Assembly: GCA_046350655.1 (NCBI GenBank)
Contig: JAXMAB010000011.1
Coordinates: 82,009 to 146,008, forward strand
Source of the DNA: JAEUHO01 sp046350655
GTDB taxonomy: Bacteria; Planctomycetota; PLA2; JAEUHO01
DNA: 64,000 bases
Direction of reading: 5' to 3'
Of the stretch, positions 14,791-23,188 are shown one piece after another. The notes under the pieces are model-generated. The model searched no databases. It had not been told where the DNA came from and saw only the letters and a list, made by a program, of their open reading frames with translations. Within the stretch, counting starts at the first letter, position 1; each line of letters begins with the position of its first letter. The translations under genes and the position numbers were made by a program.

Positions 14791-16173
14791 TCAGCGCGCG
14801 AGCCGCGCCGCGAGCGCCGCCGCCTGCCCGCGCAGTTCGGGGACGGCGGTGGACTCCCAGCGGTCCCCCATGCGCAGCGGGCCGATCGCGAAGAGCGCCT
14901 CGTGCGCGCGGCCCGCGGCGTCGAGCACCGCGCCGTCGTCGTCGGTCGCGAGCCCGAGGCCCAGCGGGTCCGCGCGGTACGCGCCCGACGCGGCGAGGTC
15001 GCGGAAGAGCGGCTCGGTCGGGCGCCGCAGGTCGAGCGAGGTCCCGGTCGCGTTGACGATCCGCGCGACCTCGAGGCGCTCGGGCGCGGCGCGGCCGCGC
15101 GGCCGCCACGTGACGGCGACGCCGCGCGGGGTCGGGGTCGCCGCGACGACGGGGCCGGCGAACCCGGCGCCGCGGCCCGCGACGCGCGCGCGCGCGACGA
15201 CGTCGGCGACGTCGGGGGCGGTGCGGTGGCGGTGGACGTCCCAGCAGGTGCGGACGTGGCGCAGGAACCGCGCGCGGTCCGCGGGCGAGAGGGTGGCGCA
15301 GTGGGTGGGCGTGCCGGCGCGGAGCGCGCCGATCACGTCGCGCCGGTCGCCGCCGCGGGCGGTCTCGTCGGCCGCGAGCCGGCGCACGGCCGCGAGGCGC
15401 GCGCGCAGCGTCGGCGCGGCCGCGACCGCGGCGACATCGACGGGTCGCGGCGGGCCGGCGCCGTCGCGGCGGTGCGACAGGGGCAGGAGGCCGCGGCGCG
15501 AGAGGCCGATCGTGCGGCCCGTGGCGCCCGCGCCGTGGCGGGAGAGGACGAGGTCGACGAACGTGAGGCCCGCGCCGAGCACGAGCACGTCGTTGGCCGG
15601 CCGCAGCCCGTCGAGGGCGCCGGGCGCCCAGGCGTCGCGGGCGTACCGGGCCGCGTCGAGGGCGGCGCCGCCGAGCGCCGCGAGCGGGTCGACGGGCGGC
15701 CCGTGCCCCGTCGCGAGCACGACGACGTCGGCGTCGAGGACGTCGCCGCCGGCGAGGCGCAGGCGCCAGCCGGCGTCGGTGCGCACGAGGCCGACGACCT
15801 CGCCGCGGCGCCGCGCGAGCGACGACCGCGGGTGCGCCGGCGCGGCCTCGGCGGCGGCGACGCGGTCGGCGAGGTAGCGTGCGTACGCGATCCGCGGGAG
15901 GAACGCCTCGGGGTCGCCCACGAAGCCGTGCGCGACGGCCCACGCGACGAGGTCGCCCGGCGCGTCCGGGAAGGCGCTCATGCCGATCGCGGGGACGTTG
16001 AGTCGGTGCGCGGGCTCGTGCGTGCCGTAGGCGACGCCGCCGGCGTGGGCCCGTTCGACGAGTTCGACCTCGGTCGCGGAGGGGCCGCGCAGGAGGTGGA
16101 CCGCGACGAGGAGGCCCGACGCGCCGCTCCCGACGACCGCGACGCGACGGGGACGGGGCGGGACGGCGCTCAC
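14791..16173 (-). CDS. FAD/NAD(P)-binding protein (NAD_binding_9 / YdhS-like)
   Basis: 460-residue flavoprotein with an N-terminal dinucleotide fold (RRVAVVGSGASGLLVAVHLL), a second glycine-rich motif (NDVLVLGAGLTFVDLVLS) and the ATG motif VVVLATGHGPPVDPL. It resembles FAD-NAD(P)-binding proteins annotated as YdhS or hydroxyacylglutathione-hydrolase-like oxidoreductases; the substrate is unknown. The GTG at 16173 is chosen because the dinucleotide fold begins within 12 residues; upstream sequence in this frame is the shadow of mobA. It is transcribed divergently from mobA. Confidence 0.8.
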   Translation of the reverse strand: MSAVPPRPRRVAVVGSGASGLLVAVHLLRGPSATEVELVERAHAGGVAYGTHEPAHRLNVPAIGMSAFPDAPGDLVAWAVAHGFVGDPEAFLPRIAYARYLADRVAAAEAAPAHPRSSLARRRGEVVGLVRTDAGWRLRLAGGDVLDADVVVLATGHGPPVDPLAALGGAALDAARYARDAWAPGALDGLRPANDVLVLGAGLTFVDLVLSRHGAGATGRTIGLSRRGLLPLSHRRDGAGPPRPVDVAAVAAAPTLRARLAAVRRLAADETARGGDRRDVIGALRAGTPTHCATLSPADRARFLRHVRTCWDVHRHRTAPDVADVVARARVAGRGAGFAGPVVAATPTPRGVAVTWRPRGRAAPERLEVARIVNATGTSLDLRRPTEPLFRDLAASGAYRADPLGLGLATDDDGAVLDAAGRAHEALFAIGPLRMGDRWESTAVPELRGQAAALAARLAR

Positions 16174-16311
16174 GACCCGTGCGGGTCTACCCGACGCGCG
16201 CGGCCGCGGGTAGCCAATCTCCGACGTCGCGCCGCGACCGCGGGCCCCGCCGACGGCGTCGCCGCCCGCGCGGGCCCGGGCGCGCGCTCGCGCGCGGGGG
16301 GACCCGCGGAG

Positions 16312-16317
16312 TAGGGT
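16312..16317 (+). promoter_or_regulatory. -10-like hexamer of a leaderless mobA promoter
   Basis: TAGGGT ends exactly six bases before the mobA ATG, with no Shine-Dalgarno between. This is the same arrangement as at tetR, boxR and several other genes here. Confidence 0.45.
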
Positions 16318-16323
16318 CAGGGC

Positions 16324-16932
16324 ATGACGACGTGCGCCGCGATCGTGTTGGCGGGGGGCCGCAGCACCCGCATGGGCCGCGACAAAGCGGCGCTCGTGGT
16401 CGACGGCGTCCCGCTCCTCGCGCGGGTCGTCGCCGCGGTGGGCGCGGTCGTGGACGAGGTCGTGGTCGTCGCGCGGCCGGGGCAGGCCTTGCCCGAGCTC
16501 GCGCCGCTGCGCGCGGGCGTCGCGGTGCGGCACGCGGTGGACGCGGCCGACGACCGCGGGCCCGTGGAGGGCCTGCGCGCGGGCCTCGCGTCGTGCGACG
16601 CGTCGATCGTGTACGCGACGGCGTGCGACGTCCCCCGCCTCGCGCCCGCGTTCGTCGCCGCCGTGATCGCGGCCCTGCGCGCCGCGCCGGACGCCGCGGT
16701 GGCGGTGCCGGTCGTCGAGGGACGGCTGCACCCGCTGGCCGCCGCGTACCGGCGCGCGCCGACGCTGGTGGCGGCGCGCGCGCTCCTCGCGGCGGGCTCG
16801 GCGCGGATGACGGCGCTCGTCGAGGGCCTCCCCCACGTCGTCGTGCCCGAGGCCGACCTGCGGGCCGCCGATCCCGCGCTCGCGTCGCTGACGAACGTGA
16901 ACACGCCCGCGGACCTCGACGCGCTCGGGTGA
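16324..16932 (+). CDS. mobA: Molybdenum cofactor guanylyltransferase MobA
   Basis: 202 residues. The family nucleotide-binding motif is at the N-terminus (IVLAGGRSTRMGRDKA), followed by DDRGPVEGLRAGL and ATACDVPRLAP (metal-binding Asp region). It transfers GMP from GTP to molybdopterin to make the MGD cofactor of DMSO-reductase-family enzymes such as nitrate reductases and formate dehydrogenases. The gene lies 150 bp from the divergent FAD-protein gene. The stop overlaps a copy of the dispersed repeat core (GACGCGAGGCCCG, 16931-16943). The length and motifs are normal. Confidence 0.88.
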   Translation: MTTCAAIVLAGGRSTRMGRDKAALVVDGVPLLARVVAAVGAVVDEVVVVARPGQALPELAPLRAGVAVRHAVDAADDRGPVEGLRAGLASCDASIVYATACDVPRLAPAFVAAVIAALRAAPDAAVAVPVVEGRLHPLAAAYRRAPTLVAARALLAAGSARMTALVEGLPHVVVPEADLRAADPALASLTNVNTPADLDALG

Positions 16933-16966
16933 CGCGAGGCCCGTCCGCGGCCGGCCCGCCGCGGCG

Positions 16967-17383
16967 TCAGCGGGCGTCCGACGCGTCCGGGTCCGCCGCG
17001 TCCTCGTCGGCGTCGTGCGCGGCGTCGCCGGCGCCCGCGGCGAGCGCCTGGGCCTCGAGATCGTCCACCGGCGACGGCGCGGCGTCGACGGCGGCGAGGG
17101 CGTCGTCGTTGCGGGCCGGGCCGGCGCGCGTCGCGCGCAGCAGCCCGCGCCCCCACCAGCCGACGACCGCCGCGAGGAGCGCCAACGCGCCGTCCGCGAG
17201 ACCGAGCGGACGGCCCTCGGCCCAGCGCGCCACGCGCCCGGCGACGACCGGGAGGAGCACCAGCAGGACCAGCGCGAACGTCGCGAAGCGCAGGGGCTTC
17301 GAGGCCAACATCGACGAATATGCGCCGACGTCGTCGGGGTCCGGGCGGCGGGCCGGGTCGCGGGCCGTCGGTTCGCGGCTCAC
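16967..17383 (-). CDS. Small membrane protein of unknown function
   Basis: 138 residues with two predicted membrane helices (LRFATFALVLLVLLPVVAG and LGLADGALALLAAVVGWWG) and an acidic Asp/Ala-rich C-terminal tail. The GTG start overlaps the stop of the serpin-like gene by 4 bp (GTGA, 17380-17383), so the two are likely translated together. An internal ATG before LASKPL is an alternative start. No family is recognised. Confidence 0.6.
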   Translation of the reverse strand: MSREPTARDPARRPDPDDVGAYSSMLASKPLRFATFALVLLVLLPVVAGRVARWAEGRPLGLADGALALLAAVVGWWGRGLLRATRAGPARNDDALAAVDAAPSPVDDLEAQALAAGAGDAAHDADEDAADPDASDAR

Positions 17384-18504
17384 CGCGGCTCCTCGGCGCC
17401 GACCTTGCGGAAGAGGTCGTCGTTCTCGAACCACGCGAGCAGGTACGGGCGCTCGGCGCCCTCGCGCGCGAGCGCGAGGAGGAACGGCCGGTCGAACCGG
17501 AAGGCCCGCCCCGCCGCGAGCGCCATCGCCCCCGCCGACGACTCGACGCGCGCGCCGCGCTCGTCGAGGGTCAGGTCCACGCGTTGGCCCAGCACGCGGA
17601 GCGGCCCCACCTCGCCCTTCGGCCCGCGGATGGGCGCACCGGCCCACGCGCTCCAGAGCCGCTCGACCCGGGCGTGCACGCGCGGCACCGACAGCCGGTC
17701 GCCGACGCCGAACGGCGTCGCGGGTCGGGCCAGGAGCGCGCGCAGCGCCGCCCAGCCGGCGTCGAGGGTCGCCGGCCTCGGCATCCGCGCGAGCAGGATC
17801 CGCTCGCCCGCGGCGGTCGTCTCGAGGGCGACGGCGAACGACGCGTCCGGGCCCGGGTCGTCGCCGTAGACGCGCACGAGCGCGCGCATCCGCTCGGTCG
17901 CCTCGTTCGCGAGGGAGGCCGGGATCCCGAACGTCGTGACGCGCGGTTCACCGCCCGCGAACGCCATCGGTTCCTCCGGGACCTCGAACTCGACCGCGAA
18001 CGGCAGCTCGACGCGCAGCGCCGCGAGCGCGACGAGGTCGTCGGGTCCCGCCGGGAAGTCCGGGAGCGCGAACGCGTCGCCGAGGCGCGTGCGGACGTCG
18101 GCCGCAAACGCCGTGACGACGCCCGGGCCCCGCCCGCCGCGGACGACCCCGCGGTCCGACGCGACGGTGCCCGCGGGCAGCGGGTGGGCCGCGAGCGCCG
18201 CGAAGTCGTCGCTGTTCGCGGGCGGTCCCACCTCGAGGGGGCCGCCGCCCGCCGCCTCGGCGAGCGCGTCCCACGCGAGCGGGAGCGTCGCGCACCAGAG
18301 CGTGTTGACGCCGGTGGTCAGCGGCTTGCCCGGCTGGACGTGAAGGTGCGTCCGCTCGAGGGCGGCGCGCGGCGGCGGGTCGTACGGGCGGGCGGGCACG
18401 GGCTCCTCCTCGGTCCAGAACGCCAGGACCCCGACGGCGACGGCCGCCCCGACGGCCAGCAGCAGGCGCGCGCGGACGCGGGAACCGGTGGGCGGCGGGG
18501 TCAT
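17380..18504 (-). CDS. Membrane-anchored serpin-like protein
   Basis: 374 residues with an N-terminal membrane anchor (ARLLLAVGAAVAVGVLAFW). The rest resembles the serpin fold at both ends: NTLWCATLPLAWDALAEAAG near the N-terminus recalls the conserved N...SP..S..AL region, and LTLDERGARVESS followed by FRFDRPFLLAL recalls the serpin EeG..A hinge and the F.adrPF strand. The segment between these, where the reactive-centre loop would be, is short, so inhibition of proteases is uncertain. The length is typical of serpins. It is coupled to the small membrane protein downstream. The assignment rests on pattern memory and needs a profile search. Confidence 0.5.
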   Translation of the reverse strand: MTPPPTGSRVRARLLLAVGAAVAVGVLAFWTEEEPVPARPYDPPPRAALERTHLHVQPGKPLTTGVNTLWCATLPLAWDALAEAAGGGPLEVGPPANSDDFAALAAHPLPAGTVASDRGVVRGGRGPGVVTAFAADVRTRLGDAFALPDFPAGPDDLVALAALRVELPFAVEFEVPEEPMAFAGGEPRVTTFGIPASLANEATERMRALVRVYGDDPGPDASFAVALETTAAGERILLARMPRPATLDAGWAALRALLARPATPFGVGDRLSVPRVHARVERLWSAWAGAPIRGPKGEVGPLRVLGQRVDLTLDERGARVESSAGAMALAAGRAFRFDRPFLLALAREGAERPYLLAWFENDDLFRKVGAEEPR

Positions 18505-18675
18505 GGGGCTCCGGGCGGCGCCGACAGCGGCGGGGCCGGCGCCGGGCGCCCGGTCCCGTCCCGGCGGGCGGGCCCGTCATCATGCCCGAGGGGGGCCGCG
18601 ACCGTGGGATCGGCGGCTCGGAAGTTCCCCTGGGCCCCCGTGAGCGGTAGGATCCCGCGCTTCCGGAGGCCTGCC

Positions 18676-18897
18676 ATGACGACGACCCCTGCCACGACCG
18701 ATGCGGACGACCGGCGCGACGTGCGCGGCCTCAAGATCGCGTTCTGGGTCGGCGTCGTCGCGGGGCTCGGCCACGGCATCCCGAAGTACGGCCTGTTCTC
18801 GATGTTCACGGTCGCCCTCGTCGGCCTCATGATCATCGCCGTCGTCGGCCTCTACGCCGCCCTCATCGCCCTTCTGCCGTCCCGTCCGCTCAAGTAG
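18676..18897 (+). CDS. Small two-helix membrane protein
   Basis: 73 residues with a short hydrophilic Thr/Asp-rich start, then two hydrophobic helices (IAFWVGVVAGLGHGIPKYG and FTVALVGLMIIAVVGLYAALI). GGAGG lies seven bases before the ATG. No family is recognised; the function is unknown. Confidence 0.6.
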   Translation: MTTTPATTDADDRRDVRGLKIAFWVGVVAGLGHGIPKYGLFSMFTVALVGLMIIAVVGLYAALIALLPSRPLK

Positions 18898-18949
18898 GAC
18901 GTGATCGAGGGAGGGAGGGGCGGCTGCGCTGGGGGCGGTCCGGGGTTCG

Positions 18950-19413
18950 CGGGGCCGCGAGGCCCGCCGCGCAGCGCGTCGGGCCTGGCGTCCCCCTCGT
19001 CCTTCGTCGCCGCTGCTGCGGCTCCTCGTCCTCGGGCCGCGGCTCAGCGTACGGCGGTGCGAGTACGCAGTCGCCGCGGCCGCTCCCGCGGACCGTCCCC
19101 ATCGCAGCCGTTGTGCGAGGCCCACGCCGCTGACCAGCCCGAGGCGCGCCCTCAGATTCTGCTGCTCGGGCACGCGAGGCCCGCTCCGCCCCATTCCGGC
19201 GAACGGCCACACGCGACGACATGGGCTGCCTCAGGGCGTTCACCTAGCAGACGGGTGCGATTCGCTGAGGGGCGCGGGAGCGGCGGCGAGGAGGCTGTAC
19301 TCGCACCGCCGTACGCCGACGAGCCGCCCGACGAGGAGGAGCGCCAGCAGGCGCGACGACGAGGAGGGTGACGCCAGGCCGCGCTGCGCGGCCTCGCGTC
19401 ACCGCGAACCCCG
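18950..19413. repeat. ~460-bp imperfect inverted duplication centred at 19181.5
   Basis: The left half (from 18950) and the reverse complement of the right half (to 19413) align with gaps over about 110-200 bases. The best block is perfect over 20 bp: 19047-19066 and 19297-19316, whose midpoint is the same centre as the outer ends. Both outer ends carry the CGCGAGGCC core of the dispersed repeat. The 564-bp gap between genes (18898-19461) holds nothing else I can support. Short frames inside it, one on each strand, encode related LAPPYA-containing peptides, as expected for an inverted duplication. It could be a MITE-like element, a decayed transposon or a structured RNA. Confidence 0.6.
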
Positions 19414-19461
19414 CCCCCAGCGAGCGCAGCCGCCCCCACCGGCCTAGATCACGTAACCGTC

Positions 19462-19803
19462 CTAGCCAGGGGGCCAGGAGAGGGGGCGGCCGGCGAGGAG
19501 GTGGAGGTGGAGCTGAGGCACGCTCTGCCCCGCCCCCGCGCCGGAGTTGGTGACGACGCGGAACGCCTTCCCGTGCCCCGCCGCCTCCGCCACCTTGCGC
19601 GCGACGATCAGCAGGTGCCCGAGGAGCGCGGCGTCCGCGTCGGTCGCGGCCCCCACCGACTCGAGGGTCGCCTTCGGGATCACGAGCGCGTGGAACGGAG
19701 CCTGCGGGTGGACGTCCTGGATCACGAAGCAGCGGTCGTCCTCGTGGAGGAACGTCGCCGGGACCTCGCGGCGCAGGATCTTGTGGAAGATCGTGTCGGG
19801 CAT
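19462..19803 (-). CDS. HIT-family nucleotide hydrolase (HINT-like)
   Basis: 113 residues, the usual HINT size, with the N-terminal FHKILRREVPA, HALVIPKATLES, and C-terminal NSGAGAGQSVPQLHLHLLAG and WPPG. The usual triad HxHxH reads Q97-L-H99-L-H101: the nucleophilic middle His (H99) and the last His are kept, but the first His is Gln. HINT enzymes cleave AMP-lysine or AMP-NH2-type phosphoramidates. The gene lies 30 bp after the DUF488 gene on the same strand. Confidence 0.9.
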   Translation of the reverse strand: MPDTIFHKILRREVPATFLHEDDRCFVIQDVHPQAPFHALVIPKATLESVGAATDADAALLGHLLIVARKVAEAAGHGKAFRVVTNSGAGAGQSVPQLHLHLLAGRPLSWPPG

Positions 19804-19833
19804 CGCGTCCTCCGTGCGGCGCGGCGCGCCGCG

Positions 19834-20607
19834 TCACATCTTCGGCGTGCGGCCGTGGGTCACGGCGTGCGCCAGCACGATCGCCGCGCAGTGCGGCAGG
19901 TCGCGGACGCCGGTCAGCAGCGTGACGCCGCCCTTGCGGTGCAGCGACCGCAGGCGGCTCACCAGCGCGGCGGCGGCCCCGCCGCGGAGCTCCGCGAGGT
20001 AATGGCGCCGGAAGCCGCGGTGGATGCCCGCGACCATGCCGTAGGCGGCCCGGAGCGTCGCGCTCGGCGCCACCTGCGGCATCCACTGGTCGAGCCGCAC
20101 CTGCCCCTGCTTCACGTCGCGCGGCCACGACGCGTCCACGAACACCCGCGTGCCGTCGTCCTCGCCGCCCGCGTCGAGCAGGTACCGCACGCGCACCGTG
20201 CCGATCGTGAGCCCGCCGTGGGCGCGCGGCCGCAGCAGGCTCGGGCCCGCCTGCGGGCGCAGCGCGTCCACGACGCGGGCCGCGTCGGCCTGGTTGCGCA
20301 CGACGGCCTGGCGCCAGCCGCGCGCCGACCGCGCGCGGTCGGGGTGCGGGTCGCCGAACCGGCGCATGGCCGCGGGGTCGCCGACGCCGGCCCGCGGGTC
20401 GAGGTCGACGAACAACGTCGCGCCGTCGGTGTGCAGCACGGCCACGGTCCGCGCGTCCGCGCGCAGCTCGACGCCGTCGCGGGTCTCGCGCACGCCGAGG
20501 TAGTCGCCCCGCGTCGCCCGCACGACGAGCCCGTCGAGCAGCTTCCGGCCGCGCGCCTCGGCGCCGGCGGTCGGGGAACGGGTGGGGCGCGGGCGGGGCT
20601 CGGTCAC
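19834..20607 (-). CDS. DUF488 (YeaO-like) domain protein with an N-terminal extension
   Basis: 257 residues if started at the GTG at 20607. The C-terminal ~115 residues match DUF488: RVFVDASWPRDVKQGQVRLD, QVAPSATLRAAYG, FRRHYLAEL and GVTLLTGVRDLPHCAAIVLA. The first ~140 residues form a separate domain (GWRQAVVRNQADAARVVDALR) that faintly recalls DUF5519 luciferase-like domains. The stretch is in the same open frame as the antiporter upstream; see the antiporter entry for the suspected one-base indel that would separate the two with a GTGA overlap. DUF488 function is not established. Confidence 0.7.
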   Translation of the reverse strand: MTEPRPRPTRSPTAGAEARGRKLLDGLVVRATRGDYLGVRETRDGVELRADARTVAVLHTDGATLFVDLDPRAGVGDPAAMRRFGDPHPDRARSARGWRQAVVRNQADAARVVDALRPQAGPSLLRPRAHGGLTIGTVRVRYLLDAGGEDDGTRVFVDASWPRDVKQGQVRLDQWMPQVAPSATLRAAYGMVAGIHRGFRRHYLAELRGGAAAALVSRLRSLHRKGGVTLLTGVRDLPHCAAIVLAHAVTHGRTPKM

Positions 20608-22629
20608 GCGGGGGCTCCGGGAGGACGGTCCCCCCCATCGTCGCCCGGGACCGGCGCGGCGGCGCGGCAGATGTCCGCCGCCGCCGCCCCCCGGTCCGGG
20701 GGCCCCGAGCACGACCACGACGTCCGCGGCCTCGAGCCGCGTCGCGGGCCCGGGCTCGGGGACGTCGAGCCCGCCCCGCTTCACGTTCACGACCGTGATG
20801 CCGTGCCGGACGCGCAGCTGGAGCTCCGCCAGCGTCTTCCCGTCGGCCGGCGCGCCCGGGCCCACCACGTGCGTCTCGAGGTCCACCGGGGCCACCGCCG
20901 AGATCCGCGTCGCCGTCAGCCCCGCGCGCACCGCCGTCGAGCGCATCTGGGCGAACGTCTCCGACCGCACCGCCTGCACCGTGCGCTCGATCGCGTCGGA
21001 CGGCAGCTCGTAGCGCTTCAGCACGCGCGCGAAGATCTCGACGCTCGTCTCGAGCTCGTCGGGCACGACGTCGTCGGCGCCGAGGGCCTGGAACACGGGC
21101 ACCTCGCGCATGTACCGCGCGCGCACGATGAGCGGCAGCCGGGGCCACGCGGTCTTCGACGTCGCGACCACGCGCTGCGTGCCCGGGAAGTCGCTGATGG
21201 CCACGACCATCAGGCGCGCGTGGGCCGCGCCGGCGTTCTCGAGCACCTGCGCGTGGCCCGCGTCGCCGTAGAGGATCGGGACGCCGCGGGCGCGCTCGGC
21301 GCGCACCGTCTCCGGGTTCATCTCGAGCGCGACGAAGTCGATGCCGTGGTCGGCCAGCGCGCGCGCCACGTGCCGCCCCGTGAGCCCGAACCCGACGACG
21401 ATGACGTGTCCCTGCTTCGCCGGGCGCTCCGGCGCGTCCGCCACGGCGCGGGTCGGCAACCACCGGCCGAGGCGACCCGAGGCCCGCTCGGCCACGGGGA
21501 CGGCGAGCCGGTACACGAGCGGGTTCGCGGCCATGGACAACACGGCCACGGCGAGGAACCGCTGCTCGCCCGCCGCGTCGAGCAACCCGAGCCCCACGGC
21601 CTCGCGGGCGAGGACGAACGAGAACTCCCCCACCTGCGCGAGCGCCGCGCCCGCGAGGACCGCGGTCCGCACCCCGTACCCCGCGACGGCGATCGCGACC
21701 GCCGCCAGGACCGCCTTGCCCACCACGACCGCCGAGAGGGTCGCGGCGACGGCGAGCGGCGACTCGAGCGCCTGCCCGAGGTCGAGCAGCATGCCCACGC
21801 CGATGAAGAAGAGGCCCGAGAGGCCGTCGCGCAGCGGCCGCATCTCGCCCATCACCTGCTGGCTGTAGGGCGACTCCGACACGACGAGGCCGCCGAGGAA
21901 CGCGCCGAGCGACAGCGAGAGGCCCGCCGCGCTCGCGCCCCACGCGGTCCCGAGGCAGAGGAAGATCACGGCGAGGGCGAACAGCTCGCGGTTGCGCGTG
22001 TTGACCACCGCCTCGAACAGCCGCGGGACGACGTACCGGGCGAGCACCGCGGTCGCGGCGATGACGCCGAGGGCCTTGGCGACCGACAGGAGCGTGTCCG
22101 CGGCGCTCGTCTCGGCGCCGCCGAGCATGGGCAGCAGCACCATGATCGGCACCACGGCGAGGTCCTGCAGGATCGAGACGCTCGCCGCCACGCGGCCCTG
22201 CGGCGCGTCGGACTCGCCCCGCTCGCCGAGCACGCGCAGCACCAGCGTGGTGCTGCTCACCGCGACCAGCAGCCCGAACACGACCGCGCGGGCCGTCGAG
22301 GCGCCGCCGAGCAGGACCGGCACGGCGACGCCCGCGGCCGTGAGCGCCATCTGCAGCCCGCACGCCACGAGCAGCGACGACCCCATGCGCAGCAGGCGGC
22401 CGAGGCTCATCTCGACGCCGATCGTGAACAGCAGGATGACGACGCCGATGTCGGCGAGGCCCTGCACCGAGGCGACGTCGCGCACGAGCCGCAGCCCGTG
22501 CGGCCCGAGGATCACGCCCGCCGCGAGGAAGCCGACGACCGTCGGCACGCGGAGCCGCAGCAGCAGCAGGACCACGAGGGCCCCGACGCCGTACGCGACC
22601 ACCAGCTCGGCCAGCAGGCCCTCGGCCAT
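20604..22629 (-). CDS. CPA2-family K+(or Na+)/H+ antiporter, KefB/YbaL-like
   Basis: About 675 residues. N-terminal Na_H_exchanger domain with some 12 membrane helices (VVGFLAAGVILGPHGL, IGVVILLFTIGVEM, SILQDLAVVPIMVLLP, GLFFIGVGMLLDLG), then a TrkA-N/RCK domain (HVIVVGFGLTGRHVARAL, VLYGDAGH-type pocket) and a TrkA-C domain (LAELQLRVRHGITVVNVKRG). GGAGG lies five bases before the ATG. As written, the frame runs on into the DUF488 gene. Removing one base from the C6 run at 20687-20692 gives a tail ending at TGA 20606-20604, exactly overlapping a GTG start. I treat these as two genes; the end coordinate is therefore inferred. Confidence 0.8.
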
Positions 22630-22729
22630 GCGTCCTCCGCGACGCCCGCAGGATACGGGCGCGCACCCGCGGGGCGGAGCGCGATCCGCGCCGTGCGCTA
22701 CCATCCCCGCGTCCCGCGGAGGCGCGCCC

Positions 22730-23062
22730 GTGCCCGACCCCATCGTCTGGAGCAGCGACGGCCCGGCGAAGGGTTCCGACCCGACGAAGCGGCCCGACGC
22801 GAAGGCGCCGCCGGTCCCGCCGACGGGCCCGGCCCGCGTGCGGCTCGAGCGCCAGGGCCGCGGCGGCAAGGTCGTGACGGTCGTCGAGAACCTGCCCGGC
22901 CACCCGGCCCGCATCGAGGAGCTCGGCAAGACGCTGAAGTCGCGCTGCGGGGCGGGGGGCACCGTCAAGGGCCGCGTCGTCGAGGTGCAGGGCGATCATC
23001 GCGACCGCGTCGTCGAGGTGCTGCTCTCGCTCGGGATCGCGGCGAAGAAGGCCGGCGGCTGA
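22730..23062 (+). CDS. SUI1/YciH-family translation factor
   Basis: 110 residues. A Pro/Lys-rich N-terminal tail is followed by the SUI1 domain: RVRLERQGRGGKVVTVVENL, LGKTLKSRCGAGGTVKG and VEVQGDHRDRVVEVL. Bacterial YciH-type SUI1 proteins resemble eIF1 and bind the small ribosomal subunit; their role in bacteria is not fully settled. The GTG start has GGAGG seven bases upstream. Transcribed divergently from the antiporter. Confidence 0.88.
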   Translation: MPDPIVWSSDGPAKGSDPTKRPDAKAPPVPPTGPARVRLERQGRGGKVVTVVENLPGHPARIEELGKTLKSRCGAGGTVKGRVVEVQGDHRDRVVEVLLSLGIAAKKAGG

Positions 23063-23076
23063 CGCACGAGAGGCGC

Positions 23077-23116
23077 GCGCGAGGCCCGGACGGAGGCACC
23101 CCTCGCGGTCCCGGGC
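23077..23116. repeat. Dispersed repeat pair between convergent genes
   Basis: GCGCGAGGCCCG is followed after about a dozen bases by CCTCGCGGTCCC, two inverted halves of the dispersed palindrome. They lie 15 bp after the SUI1 stop and 73 bp before the PASTA-protein stop, so they can form a bidirectional terminator hairpin. Confidence 0.5.
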
Positions 23117-23188
23117 GATCGACCGCGTCCCGTCGCGCCCCGCGGCCGGGGCGGCGGGGCGCAGGACGGTCCTCGCGCTACGCGCGGG

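Noticed and set aside
18901..19371. Small proteins within the inverted duplication (LAPPYA-containing frames on both strands)
   Set aside because: Near-identical peptides on both strands come from the inverted duplication itself; no start signal or family supports them as genes.
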